Below the pieces are notes generated by a model, which made no database searches, was not told the origin of the DNA, and worked only from the letters and a program-made list of their open reading frames with translations. A DNA stretch of 64,000 nt from positions 1-64,000 of the forward strand of contig QVLQ01000029.1 of NCBI GenBank assembly GCA_003545705.1, in the 5' to 3' direction. Position numbers and translations under genes: made by a program. Positions 1 through 11,989 of the stretch are shown here, piece by piece. Position 1 is the first letter of the stretch. Each line of letters starts with the position of its first letter. This DNA comes from Acidomyces sp. 'richmondensis'. Lineage: Eukaryota > Ascomycota > Dothideomycetes > Mycosphaerellales > Teratosphaeriaceae.

Positions 1-1331
1 ACATCGTATGAGTAGCAGTGGTCGGCTCTGAACCGGTTGACGGAGGATGCTGAACAGATGTTAACGACGGGAATCAGTATGGATCCCCTGAATCCGGGAA
101 TGGCCAGAAGTTGGGCTTCCCTGTCCTGGAGGGCTTAATGCGAGTGTCTGGGTAAGGGCACTGTCGTACATAATGGCCTGGTTTGTGACAAGCGGAAGCA
201 GTTTCCGGTTTCCCTATCAGATACTCTATATCGGCGCTGAATTCCTAGTCCATAGGTTCCCCCCAAAGGAGCTGCCAGGGCTAACAGGATCTTGACAGGC
301 TTAATATTTTGGCGTGCTCCAGAGTAGGGCTCAGCTGCGGCTACAGCTGCATATGATCTGACTGGGGCTGGGGAAATAGCCGGGATATAATAGCGGTGGC
401 GGTTCTCGAGATCTTGAAGGTGGCCAGCAAGAGCCAGATATTGTCGGCTAGGTGGAGGACTGTGAACTAGCATTCCCTTTATCTCCTTAGAGACAGCTTG
501 CTCCAACAGTGTAAGCTAAGGACTCATCAGTCATTTCTGCTTCAAGGCCTAGCCGCTGAAACTCAGCAAAGAAGACAGAGAACTCCTTATTAGCTTGCCT
601 TAACCGGAAGAGCCTTGTGCGAGCAGTATTAACGCGGTTAGGATCCCCGTATGCACGCTCCAAGATATCTAGGATGTCTCCATAGTCCGGGAGGCAGCAG
701 GCTCCCATCCTTGATATACGGTAGTATCTGCGCATAAGGAGTACCAGAGAGGCGGCTTGTAACATAGGACATACGGGCTAGTGGCGTAGGGAAGCGGTCC
801 CTATTAACCAGCATCTTCTCGCGTATTTGGAGACAAAGCGGCGGAGATCACTCCTTTCTCCTGCAAATTTATCTGGGTCTGGGAGTCTCTCGGAGAGGGC
901 AGTGTTTGCGGAAGCCAGAGGGTACCAGTAATAGGAGTATCCTGAGCATTAGGGGTCGAAGTGGTTAGAAGAGGGGTTTCCAGTCCAGTAGCAGTAGAGA
1001 TAGTAGCCCTTTCCTTAGACACCACAGCGGATATTACTTGTTGCTGTAAGTCTTTAAACTGCTCCTTCTGGAATTCAATAATAGTAGAGAGCTGTTTATT
1101 CTTATCTTGCGCCACTTGAAGCTGGTCCCTTAATTTAGACAGTTGTCCCTTCTTATCTTGTGCTGCTTGAAGCTGATTCTTCAGCTCAAGGATATTTTTC
1201 TTATTCTCTCCTAAAGCTGTTGCAGCAGCTCCACAATATTGATACCAGGCAGAGGGGTTAGCCTTAACATGTTCCAGGAACTCTTCCTCAGAAGAAGGTA
1301 CCAGAGGCAGTTCAGGGGTTAGGTCAGCCAT
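1..1331 (-). pseudogene. Gypsy unit C gag, partial and frameshifted
   Basis: The ATG at 1331 opens the same gag seen in unit B, with the same N-terminal acidic segment and a lysine/glutamine-rich coiled coil. Relative to unit B the frame is broken by several one-base indels, for example near 506, 707, 827, 920 and 293. Almost all differences are indels rather than substitutions. The knuckle-coding part (about 135-240) is also out of frame. The unit runs off the window start before pol. Confidence 0.85.
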
Positions 1332-1353
1332 ATCCAAGGAAGGAGCCACCTAA

Positions 1354-1599
1354 TGTCACGGGTAGCAGGCAGGCAGGCAGGTAAGAGTGGATATAGCTGC
1401 AGACAAGGTATTTCTCACAGTTAACAGAACTGTACCAAGTATCCTATAGACAGGAGGTGGCTCAAGGAGCCACAAAAGGATCAGAATTTGCACAGAAGAA
1501 ATAGTGTTCCTCCCTGAGTCATAACCCCGCACTTGGGCTTCAGCCCTGATTCATGAGCTGTTGAGCCGAATCCAGTTGGCACAGGCCTTGCCTGTGACA
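1354..1599 (-). repeat. LTR between Gypsy units B and C
   Basis: A 246 bp LTR with TGTCAC...GTGACA ends. It serves as the 5' LTR of partial unit C and abuts the truncated integrase of unit B. It is near-identical to the other three Gypsy LTR copies. No polypurine tract precedes it on the integrase side. Confidence 0.9.
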
Positions 1600-4500
1600 G
1601 CAGGGATTGGCAGAGAACTCGGCTAACGGCAGCCATTCTACCCAGTCGTCCTGTAAATAGGCTATATAACTCCGGAGGTGGTCTTCTAGGATTGCGTTTA
1701 TCCGTTCAGTCTGGCCGTCTGTCTCAGGGTGGTAGGCTGTTGAGAGTCGTGCCGAAGTCTTCCAACGAGCTGTAATATGCTTCCAGAAGTCTGAGATAAA
1801 CTGAGGTCCCCGATCTGAGACAATTGTTTCTGGAAGGCCGTGGTATCTAGCGATGTACTTAACAAAGAGCCGAGCAAGTTCTTCTGAGCCGTCAGTGCTA
1901 TAACATGGGATATAGTGTCGCATCTTAGTTAAGCGGTCTACTACTACCCAAATAGCATCGAAGCCTTCGGATTCCGGGAGCCCTACTATAAAATCCATAG
2001 AGATATCTAGCCAGGCCTTCTGTGGGACGGGTAAAGGTTGTAAATGGCCTTGGTACCCTACACGGAAAGATTTGGTTCGGCGGCAGGTATAGCAGTTCCG
2101 AACCCAGCGGCGGACAAAGGAGCTCATTCCCTTCCAGTAGTATTCCCTTGATAGCAAAGCGTAGGTTCTCGCTCGTCCGGGGTGTCCAGCGGCCGGGTCC
2201 TCATGACAGAGGCGGACAATTGTAGCCCGGAGTTCATCGTCGTCCGGGACATATAGCCGATCCCGATAATATAGGAACTCGTTCCGGATTTCACACTGGC
2301 TAAGTTGCAGAAAAGGGTGCTTAGACTTCCCTTGTCGAATAGCCTCTAGGACTGAGAGCAGGTTCTGGTCATGCTGGTATCCATATATAAAACGTTCCTG
2401 AATAGTGTCTGGGAGCAAGATAGCTGCGACACGCACTCGGGTCAGAGTTGCTATCTCCTGTATATCAGTACTAGTTGAGTTGCTTTCGCTATCTTCTAGG
2501 GCTTGTATATCATTAGGAAGTTTGAAACCGCACTCTTTTTCCAGTAGTAGGCTGTGGGTCTATTACAAAATTCTCCCTCTTCAAGACTACTTGGCTTTGG
2601 TGCCTTAAGCGTTCGTCCCCCTCTCTAGGGAGGTCTTCAGACCTCCTTGTAAGCGAGTCAGGCTTCTGTCCTTGTTTACCAGGCCGGTACTGAATACGGA
2701 AGTTAAACCGAGATAGGAACTCAGACCAACGGGCTTGACGGCGGTTTAGTAGCTTAGATGTAGTAAAATACTCCAGGTTCCGATGGTCTGTTAAGATCCT
2801 AATAGGGTGTTCCGCTCCTTCTAGTTCAGGCCTCCATTCCTCAAAACAGCGGATGATAGCAAGTAGCTCCTTATCGTAGATCTCATAGTTGCATTCTGTC
2901 GCGGAGTGTTTCTTAGAGAAAAAGGCTACTGGCCTCAGGGCTCCATCGTCCCCATACTGGGAGAGCACTCCCGCAGAGACATAGTCTGAAGCATCTGTCT
3001 CCAGTATAACCTCCTTAGTCCAGTTAAAGGGCATCAGAATAGGCGCAGAGGTAAATGCATCATCTTTTAAGCGGTCAAAGGCAGATTAGCAGGCTGTTGT
3101 CCATTCAAACTTAACATTCTTCTGTGTAAGCTGAACTAAAGGCGAAATAATCTTTGAAAAGTCCCGGATAAAGCGGCGGTAAAAGTTCGCAAATCCGATA
3201 AAGGCCTGGACATCTGTAAGGCAACTTGGAATTCGCCACTCCTTTATGGTCTTAACCTTTTCTGGATCCATCTGGATACCATCCCGTCCAATAATAAGCC
3301 CTAAGAACTTAGTCTTCTGGACAAAAAACTCACACTTTGAAATCTTTGCAAAGAGGCCAGCTTCACGTAATTGCATAAGGACCTTCCGCACGTGTTCTAT
3401 ATGCTCTTCTCGTGTCTTACTGTAAATCAGAATGTCGTCCAGGTAAGCTGAGCAGAACTGGTCTAGGTACTGGCGGAGAGTATCGTTAATAAACCTCTGG
3501 AAGGTTGCCGGGGCACCTGTTAGTCCAAATGGCATCACTAAGGACTCAAACAGGCCAAAACGGGTACGGAAAGCTGTTAGATACTCCTGTCCCTCCTTCA
3601 TCCGGATATTGTTAAAGGCGGATACAATATCGATCTTAGAGAAATATTTCATACCCTGTAGGTTGTTCAGAGTCTCCTTAATGAGCGGTAACGGGTACCG
3701 GTCTTTTACCGAGATGTTGTTAAGAAGACGGAAGTCAATACAGAGTCGTAACCCTCCTCCAGGCTTTTTACACAATAGGACCGGAGAAGCAACGGGTGAA
3801 GAACTAGGGCGTATAAATCCTTTCTTCAGGTTTTCGTCTAACCACTCCCGAAGGGCCTTAAGCTCATCGCGGGACATTGAGTATAAAGGCCCAAAGGGTA
3901 AATCCTTCCCAGGGAGCAGGCGGATTTCATGGTCATATGGACGGTGGGGCGGTAGGCGGTCTGCTTTTTTTGGTGAGAACACATCTGCAAAGTCTCGGAT
4001 TTCTTCAGGTAGTTGTTCTAGGACCTCAGGTTCCGGGCTAGGTTGGCCATTTTTGTCTAGAATCTCATCTATATCCTCAATTGTTGCGATAAAGATATCA
4101 ACACCCTCGGTGCGCAAAACGGCGGCAGGCGTCTAGGCTAACAGCGGCGATATTAATAGGCCGGACTCCAGAAGGCCGGTCTGGCAGGTACTTAGGTGTT
4201 GTCTTTTCTGGTAAGTGCCTAAGCATATGCTGTTTCTGGGGTCTATTTGGCATATTGCAGTGCTTCTGGCAGTAGTTGCTAGTAAACGCAACAGTGCGGC
4301 CTCCCCAACTAATCTGGGGGTCATGCTTCTCTAGCCATGGCTCTCCAAGGATAGTATGATAATGGGCTAGTGGTGTGTCGCAAACATAACCATGTTCTCT
4401 TCAACGTGATCTCCAACACTAAAGGTGCAGGAGGCGTAGTGTCGTACTATACGGCAGTCCTTTCCTTCGCCATCATACCCAGTAAGTCTAAATGGCTTCT

Positions 4501-4833
4501 GGAGCGGGTGTAATGGAATGCCCTTCTCTTGGGCCCAGTCTAAATCAACAAAAGAATACCCCTCACACCCGCTATCCAGAGTGAATACGTATTGATTTCT
4601 TCCAGTCCAATACGGATTGCAGATGATAAGATGGGTGCACTAGACCTCTGAAATTCTTCTTCAATAGGGATTCTATGTATAGCAGTATTAGAGATTGTTG
4701 TTGTTGTTGTTGTTGTTTCTATTAACGTGCTATTTGAGTCTAAGACTATGTAACACGGTTTTACCAACCTACATGGTAGCTTGGCTCCAACAGTCTTGGT
4801 TTGTTCCCTCCTTTCCCTCATTTCAATGGACAT
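1600..4833 (-). pseudogene. Gypsy unit B pol (protease-RT-RNase H-integrase), broken
   Basis: Fragments in changing frames correspond to protease (active-site LDSG region near 4570), reverse transcriptase (catalytic YLDDIL near 3440), RNase H (TDASDY near 2980) and integrase (HHCC finger, then the DDE core ending with the glutamate near 1700). Breaks include a TAA at 3086 shared with unit A, and small indels specific to this copy near 2515, 3056, 3735, 3770, 4110, 4375, 4580 and 4797. The integrase ends against the LTR at 1599 without its usual C-terminal domain. Confidence 0.85.
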
Positions 4834-5158
4834 TTGGCTTTCCGCCTGTTGCTCTGTATTCAGAGCCTATTTATTATACTCCTATACTCCAAACGCCTAC
4901 CCTCCAACAACTTCTTCCTCCCCGGCCCTGTTGAGGTGCCACTTTCTTGTCGCAATACCCGTTGCTTCAATGAAAGCTAAGGTTTCTTCGACTCCTTTCC
5001 GAGTTCCTAGGAGGTCTTGCATAGCATTAGAGATTCTCAGGGTATCAGGGGCAGCTAGCAGCAGTGCAGGTTCCTTAACTTGTTTCCTTATTGCTGTCCT
5101 TCGTAGGTTTTCAACGGGTCTCTCAGCAGGTTTCTCAGCAGGTTCTTTAACAGGTTTT

Positions 5159-6603
5159 TCAGCGGGTTCTCTTATACAGGTAGTGGTAGAGTGGGATAAC
5201 GGTGCGCAGCCCCCTAACGCCTGGAAGCGGCTTGATCCAGGCGTAAGGCGTTTTCCGACGGAGCCGGGCTAGCAGTCGTATGAGTAGCAGTGGTCGGCTC
5301 TGAACCGGTTGACGGGGATGCTGAACAGATGTTAACGACGGGGAATCAGTATGGATCCCCTGAATCCGGGAATGGCCAGAAGTTGGGCTTCCTGTCCTGG
5401 AGGGCTTAATGCGAGTGTCTGGGTAAGGGCACTGTCGTACATAATGGCCTGGTTTGTGACAGCGGAAGCAGTTTCCGGTTTCCCTATCAGATACTCTATA
5501 TCGGCGCTGAATTCCTAGGTCCATAGGTTCCCCCCAAAGGAGCTGCCAGGGCTAACAGGATCTTGGACAGGCTTAATATTTTGGCGTGCTCCAGAGTAGG
5601 GCTCAGCTGCGGCTACAGCTGCATATGATCTGACTGGGGCTGGGGAAATAGCCGGAATATAATAGCGGTGGCGGTTCTCGAGATCTTGAAGGTGGCCAGC
5701 AAGAGCCAGATATTGTCGGCTAGGTGGAGGACTGTGAACTAGCATTCCCTTTATCTCCTTAGAGACAGCTTGCTCCAACAGTGTAGCTAAGGACTCATCA
5801 GTCATTTCTGCTTCAAGGCCTAGCCGCTGAAACTCAGCAAAGAAGACAGAGAACTCCTTATTAGCTTGCCTTAACCGGAAGAGCCTTGTGCGAGCAGTAT
5901 TAACGCGGTTAGGATCCCCGTATGCACGCTCCAAGATATCTAGGATGTCTCCATAGTCCGGGAGGCAGCAGGCTCCATCCTTGATATACGGTAGTATCTG
6001 CGCATAAGGAGTACCAGAGAGGCGGCTTGTAACATAGGACATACGGGCTAGTGGCGTAGGGAAGCGGTCCCTATTAACCAGCATCTTCTCGCGTATTTGG
6101 GAGACAAAGCGGCGGAGATCACTCCTTTCTCCTGCAAATTTATCTGGGTCTGGGAGTCTCTCGGAGAGGGCAGTGTTTGCGGAAGCCAGAGGGGTACCAG
6201 TAATAGGAGTATCCTGAGCATTAGGGGTCGAAGTGGTTAGAAGAGGGGTTTCCAGTCCAGTAGCAGTAGAGATAGTAGCCCTTTCCTTAGACACCACAGC
6301 GGATATTACTTGTTGCTGTAAGTCTTTAAACTGCTCCTTCTGGAATTCAATAATAGTAGAGAGCTGTTTATTCTTATCTTGCGCCACTTGAAGCTGGTCC
6401 CTTAATTTAGACAGTTGTCCCTTCTTATCTTGTGCTGCTTGAAGCTGATTCTTCAGCTCAAGGATATTTTTCTTATTCTCTCCTAAAGCTGTTGCAGCAG
6501 CTCCACAATATTGATACCAGGCAGAGGGGTTAGCCTTAACATGTTCCAGGAACTCTTCCTCAGAAGAAGGTACCAGAGGCAGTTCAGGGGTTAGGTCAGC
6601 CAT
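5159..6603 (-). pseudogene. Gypsy unit B gag with CCHC zinc knuckle in the -1 frame
   Basis: The capsid/gag-like frame runs from ATG 6603 to a TAG at 5515. It has an N-terminal acidic stretch, a coiled coil around residues 40-90 and a retrotransposon capsid-like centre. A second frame, shifted by -1 and overlapping at 5524, carries one CX2CX4HX4C knuckle (CFRCHKPGHYVRQC) for RNA binding. A run of six G just before the overlap is a possible slip site. The longer start in this frame is a GTG six codons upstream and is not used here. Unit A has the same arrangement. Whether this is programmed frameshifting or a fixed lesion cannot be told from the sequence alone. Confidence 0.8.
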
Positions 6604-6625
6604 ATCCAAGGAAGGAGCCACCTAA

Positions 6626-6871
6626 TGTCACGGGTAGCAGGCAGGCAGGCAGGTAAGAGTGGATATAGCTGCAGACAAGGTATTTCTCACAGTTAACAGA
6701 ACTGTACCAAGTATCCTATAGACAGGAGGTGGCTCAAGGAGCCACAAAAGGATCAGAATTTGCACAGAAGAAATAGTGTTCCTCCCTGAGTCATAACCCC
6801 GCACTTGGGCTTCAGCCCTGATTCATGAGCTGTTGAGCCGAATCCAGTTGGCACAGGCCTTGCCTGTGACA
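6626..6871 (-). repeat. LTR between Gypsy units A and B
   Basis: A 246 bp LTR with TG...CA ends. It is the 5' LTR of unit B, with the gag ATG at 6603 shortly downstream, and it abuts the truncated integrase of unit A. The pol reading frame runs into the LTR and stops at 6753, adding non-homologous residues. Confidence 0.9.
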
Positions 6872-9800
6872 GCAGGGAGTTGGCAGAGAACTCGGCTAAC
6901 GGCAGCCATTCTACCCAGTCGTCCTGTAAATAGGCTATATAACTCCGGAGGTGGTCTTCTAGGATTGCGTTTATCCGTTCAGTCTGGCCGTCTGTCTCAG
7001 GGTGGTAGGCTGTTGAGAGTCGTGCCGAAGTCTTCCAACGAGCTGTAATATGCTTCCAGAAGTCTGAGATAAACTGAGGTCCCCGATCTGAGACAATTGT
7101 TTCTGGAAGGCCGTGGTATCTAGCGATGTACTTAACAAAGAGCCGAGCAAGTTCTTCTGAGCCGTCAGTGCTATAACATGGGATATAGTGTCGCATCTTA
7201 GTTAAGCGGTCTACTACTACCCAAATAGCATCGAAGCCTTCGGATTCCGGGAGCCCTACTATAAAATCCATAGAGATATCTAGCCAGGCCTTCTGTGGGA
7301 CGGGTAAAGGTTGTAAATGGCCTTGGTACCCTACACGGAAAGATTTGGTTCGGCGGCAGGTATAGCAGTTCCGAACCCAGCGGCGGACAAAGGAGCTCAT
7401 TCCCTTCCAGTAGTATTCCCTTGATAGCAAAGCGTAGGTTCTCGCTCGTCCGGGGTGTCCAGCGGCCGGGTCCTCATGACAGAGGCGGACAATTGTAGCC
7501 CGGAGTTCATCGTCGTCCGGGACATATAGCCGATCCCGATAATATAGGAACTCGTTCCGGATTTCACACTGGCTAAGTTGCAGAAAAGGGTGCTTAGACT
7601 TCCCTTGTCGAATAGCCTCTAGGACTGAGAGCAGGTTCTGGTCATGCTGGTATCCATATATAAAACGTTCCTGAATAGTGTCTGGGAGCAAGATAGCTGC
7701 GACACGCACTCGGGTCAGAGTTGCTATCTCCTGTATATCAGTACTAGTTGAGTTGCTTTCGCTATCTTCTAGGGCTTGTATATCATTAGGAAGTTTGAAC
7801 CGCACTCTTTTTCCAGTAGTAGGCTGTGGGTCTGTTACAAAATTCTCCCTCTTCAAGACTACTTGGCTTTGGTGCCTTAAGCGTTCGTCCCCCTCTCTAG
7901 GGAGGTCTTCAGACCTCCTTGTAAGCGAGTCAGGCTTCTGTCCTTGTTTACCAGGCCGGTACTGAATACGGAAGTTAAACCGAGATAGGAACTCAGACCA
8001 ACGGGCTTGACGGCGGTTTAGTAGCTTAGATGTAGTAAAATACTCCAGGTTCCGATGGTCTGTTAAGATCCTAATAGGGTGTTCCGCTCCTTCTAGTTCA
8101 GGCCTCCATTCCTCAAAACAGCGGATGATAGCAAGTAGCTCCTTATCGTAGATCTCATAGTTGCATTCTGTCGCGGAGTGTTTCTTAGAGAAAAAGGCTA
8201 CTGGCCTCAGGGCTCCATCGTCCCCATACTGGGAGAGCACTCCCGCAGAGACATAGTCTGAAGCATCTGTCTCCAGTATAACCTCCTTAGTCCAGTTAAA
8301 GGGCATCAGAATAGGCGCAGAGGTAAATGCATCTTTTAAGCGGTCAAAGGCAGATTAGCAGGCTGTTGTCCATTCAAACTTAACATTCTTCTGTGTAAGC
8401 TGAACTAAAGGCGAAATAATCTTTGAAAAGTCCCGGATAAAGCGGCGGTAAAAGTTCGCAAATCCGATAAAGGCCTGGACATCTGTAAGGCAACTTGGAA
8501 TTCGCCACTCCTTTATGGTCTTAACCTTTTCTGGATCCATCTGGATACCATCCCGTCCAATAATAAGCCCTAAGAACTTAGTCTTCTGGACAAAAAACTC
8601 ACACTTTGAAATCTTTGCAAAGAGGCCAGCTTCACGTAATTGCATAAGGACCTTCCGCACGTGTTCTATATGCTCTTCTCGTGTCTTACTGTAAATCAGA
8701 ATGTCGTCCAGGTAAGCTGAGCAGAACTGGTCTAGGTACTGGCGGAGAGTATCGTTAATAAACCTCTGGAAGGTTGCCGGGGCACCTGTTAGTCCAAATG
8801 GCATCACTAAGGACTCAAACAGGCCAAAACGGGTACGGAAAGCTGTTAGATACTCCTGTCCCTCCTTCATCCGGATATTGTTAAAGGCGGATACAATATC
8901 GATCTTAGAGAAATATTTCATACCCTGTAGGTTGTTCAGAGTCTCCTTAATGAGCGGTAACGGGTACCGGTCTTTTACCGAGATGTTGTTAAGAGACCGG
9001 AAGTCAATACAGAGTCGTAACCCTCCTCCAGGCTTTTTCACAAATAGGACCGGAGAAGCAACGGGTGAAGAACTAGGGCGTATAAATCCTTTCTTCAGGT
9101 TTTCGTCTAACCACTCCCGAAGGGCCTTAAGCTCATCGCGGGACATTGAGTATAAAGGCCCAAAGGGTAAATCCTTCCCAGGGAGCAGGCGGATTTCATG
9201 GTCATATGGACGGTGGGGCGGTAGGCGGTCTGCTTTTTTTGGTGAGAACACATCTGCAAAGTCTCGGATTTCTTCAGGTAGTTGTTCTAGGACCTCAGGT
9301 TCCGGGCTAGGTTGGCCATTTTTGTCTAGAATCTCATCTATATCCTCAATTGTTGCGATAAAGATATCACACCCTCGGTGCGCAAAACGGCGGCAGGCGT
9401 CTAGGCTAACAGCGGCGATATTAATAGGCCGGACTCCAGAAGGCCGGTCTGGCAGGTACTTAGGTGTTGTCTTTTCTGGTAAGTGCCTAAGCATATGCTG
9501 TTTCTGGGGTCTATTTGGCATATTGCAGTGCTTCTGGCAGTAGTTGCTAGTAAACGCAACAGTGCGGCCTCCCCAACTAATCTGGGGGTCATGCTTCTCT
9601 AGCCATGGCTCTCCAAGGATAGTATGATAATGGGCTAGTGGTGTCGCAAACATAACCATGTTCTCTTCAACGTGATCTCCAACACTAAAGGTGCAGGAGG
9701 CGTAGTGTCGTACTATACGGCAGTCCTTTCCTTCGCCATCATACCCAGTAAGTCTAAATGGCTTCTGGAGCGGGTGTAATGGAATGCCCTTCTCTTGGGC

Positions 9801-10085
9801 CCAGTCTAAATCAACAAAAGAATACCCCTCACACCCGCTATCCAGGAGTGAATACGTATTGATTTCTTCCAGTCCAATACGGATTGCAGATGATAAGATG
9901 GGTGCACTAGACCTCTGAAATTCTTCTTCAATAGGGATTCTATGTATAGCAGTATTAGAGATTGTTGTTGTTGTTGTTGTTGTTTCTATTAACGTGCTAT
10001 TTGAGTCTAAGACTATGTAACACGGTTTTACCAACCTACATGGTAGCTTGGCTCCAACAGTCTTGGTTTTGTTCCCTCCTTTCCC
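6872..10085 (-). pseudogene. Gypsy unit A pol, one shared nonsense codon and truncated integrase
   Basis: The best-preserved pol of the array. The open frame begins just after a stop at 10086. Its longest stretch starts at a TTG (10034), so no AUG start is evident; expression as a gag-pol fusion is expected for the family. In order it contains protease (DSG near 9835), reverse transcriptase (YLDDIL near 8710), an in-frame TAA at 8355-8357, RNase H (near 8250), the HHCC finger (near 7480) and the DDE integrase core. The TAA stands where a CAA glutamine codon would give an uninterrupted frame. The integrase stops soon after the catalytic glutamate, lacking the usual C-terminal GPY/H or chromodomain part. 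No polypurine tract lies at the junction. Confidence 0.87.
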
Positions 10086-11632
10086 TCATTTCAATGGACA
10101 TTTGGCTTTCCGCCTGTTGCTCTGTATTCAGAGCCTATTTATTATACTCCTATACTCCAAACGCCTACCCTCCAACAACTTCTTCCTCCCCGGCCCTGTT
10201 GAGGTGCCACTTTCTTGTCGCAATACCCGTTGCTTCAATGAAAGCTAAGGTTTCTTCGACTCCTTTCCGAGTTCCTAGGAGGTCTTGCATAGCATTAGAG
10301 ATTCTCAGGGTATCAGGGGCAGCTAGCAGCAGTGCAGGTTCCTTAACTTGTTTCCTTATTGCTGTCCTTCGTAGGTTTTCAACGGGTCTCTCAGCAGGTT
10401 TCTCAGCAGGTTCTTTAACAGGTTTTTCAGCGGGTTCTCTTATACAGGTAGTGGTAGAGTGGGATAACGGTGCGCAGCCCCCTAACGCCTGGAAGCGGCT
10501 TGATCCAGGCGTAAGGCGTTTTCCGACGGAGCCGGGCTAGCAGTCGTATGAGTAGCAGTGGTCGGCTCTGAACCGGTTGACGGAGGATGCTGAACAGATG
10601 TTAACGACGGGGAATCAGTATGGATCCCCTGAATCCGGGAATGGCCAGAAGTTGGGCTTCCTGTCCTGGAGGGCTTAATGCGAGTGTCTGGGTAAGGGCA
10701 CTGTCGTACATAATGGCCTGGTTTGTGACAGCGGAAGCAGTTTCCGGTTTCCCTATCAGATACTCTATATCGGCGCTGAATTCCTAGGTCCATAGGTTCC
10801 CCCCAAAGGAGCTGCCAGGGCTAACAGGATCTTGGACAGGCTTAATATTTTGGCGTGCTCCAGAGTAGGGCTCAGCTGCGGCTACAGCTGCATATGATCT
10901 GACTGGGGCTGGGGAAATAGCCGGAATATAATAGCGGTGGCGGTTCTCGAGATCTTGAAGGTGGCCAGCAAGAGCCAGATATTGTCGGCTAGGTGGAGGA
11001 CTGTGAACTAGCATTCCCTTTATCTCCTTAGAGACAGCTTGCTCCAACAGTGTAGCTAAGGACTCATCAGTCATTTCTGCTTCAAGGCCTAGCCGCTGAA
11101 ACTCAGCAAAGAAGACAGAGAACTCCTTATTAGCTTGCCTTAACCGGAAGAGCCTTGTGCGAGCAGTATTAACGCGGTTAGGATCCCCGTATGCACGCTC
11201 CAAGATATCTAGGATGTCTCCATAGTCCGGGAGGCAGCAGGCTCCATCCTTGATATACGGTAGTATCTGCGCATAAGGAGTACCAGAGAGGCGGCTTGTA
11301 ACATAGGACATACGGGCTAGTGGCGTAGGGAAGCGGTCCCTATTAACCAGCATCTTCTCGCGTATTTGGGAGACAAAGCGGCGGAGATCACTCCTTTCTC
11401 CTGCAAATTTATCTGGGTCTGGGAGTCTCTCGGAGAGGGCAGTGTTTGCGGAAGCCAGAGGGGTACCAGTAATAGGAGTATCCTGAGCATTAGGGGTCGA
11501 AGTGGTTAGAAGAGGGGTTTCCAGTCCAGTAGCAGTAGAGATAGTAGCCCTTTCCTTAGACACCACAGCGGATATTACTTGTTGCTATAAGTCTTTAAAC
11601 TGCTCCTTCTGGAATTCAATAATAGTAGAGAG

Positions 11633-11881
11633 TGTCACGGGTGTCAGGCAGACAGGCAGATGTTGGTATAGCTGCAACTGAGGAAACTGAGATGACTGGC
11701 AGATCAACAAGTATACAGTGTACCTATACTGACAAGAGGTAGCTCCCGAGGTTACAAAAGGATCAGAATTTGCACAGAAGAAATAGTGTTCCTCCCTGAG
11801 TCATAACCCCACACTTGGGCTTCAGCCCTGATTCATAGGCAGCTGAGCTGAGTCCAGATAGCATAGTCCTTGCCTGTGACA
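11633..11881 (-). repeat. 3' LTR of the non-autonomous element
   Basis: 249 bp with TGTCACGGG...CCTGTGACA ends, and the polypurine tract directly upstream in element orientation (11882-11896). By eye it is identical to the partner at 13621-13869, indicating recent insertion. Confidence 0.92.
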
Positions 11882-11989
11882 CTATCCCCCTCCTTTAGGT
11901 TGAGCTCCGCGAAACCGAACTGGACTGGTCTCTCATCTGATCTAGTATCCGATCTGTTGTCTGATTTTCGGGTCTGTTTTTGGGTCTAG

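Noticed and set aside
8878..9543. 221-residue plus-strand frame, and its sibling at 3609-4136
   Set aside because: Antisense to reverse transcriptase; no domain and Ser/Arg-rich composition typical of shadow frames.
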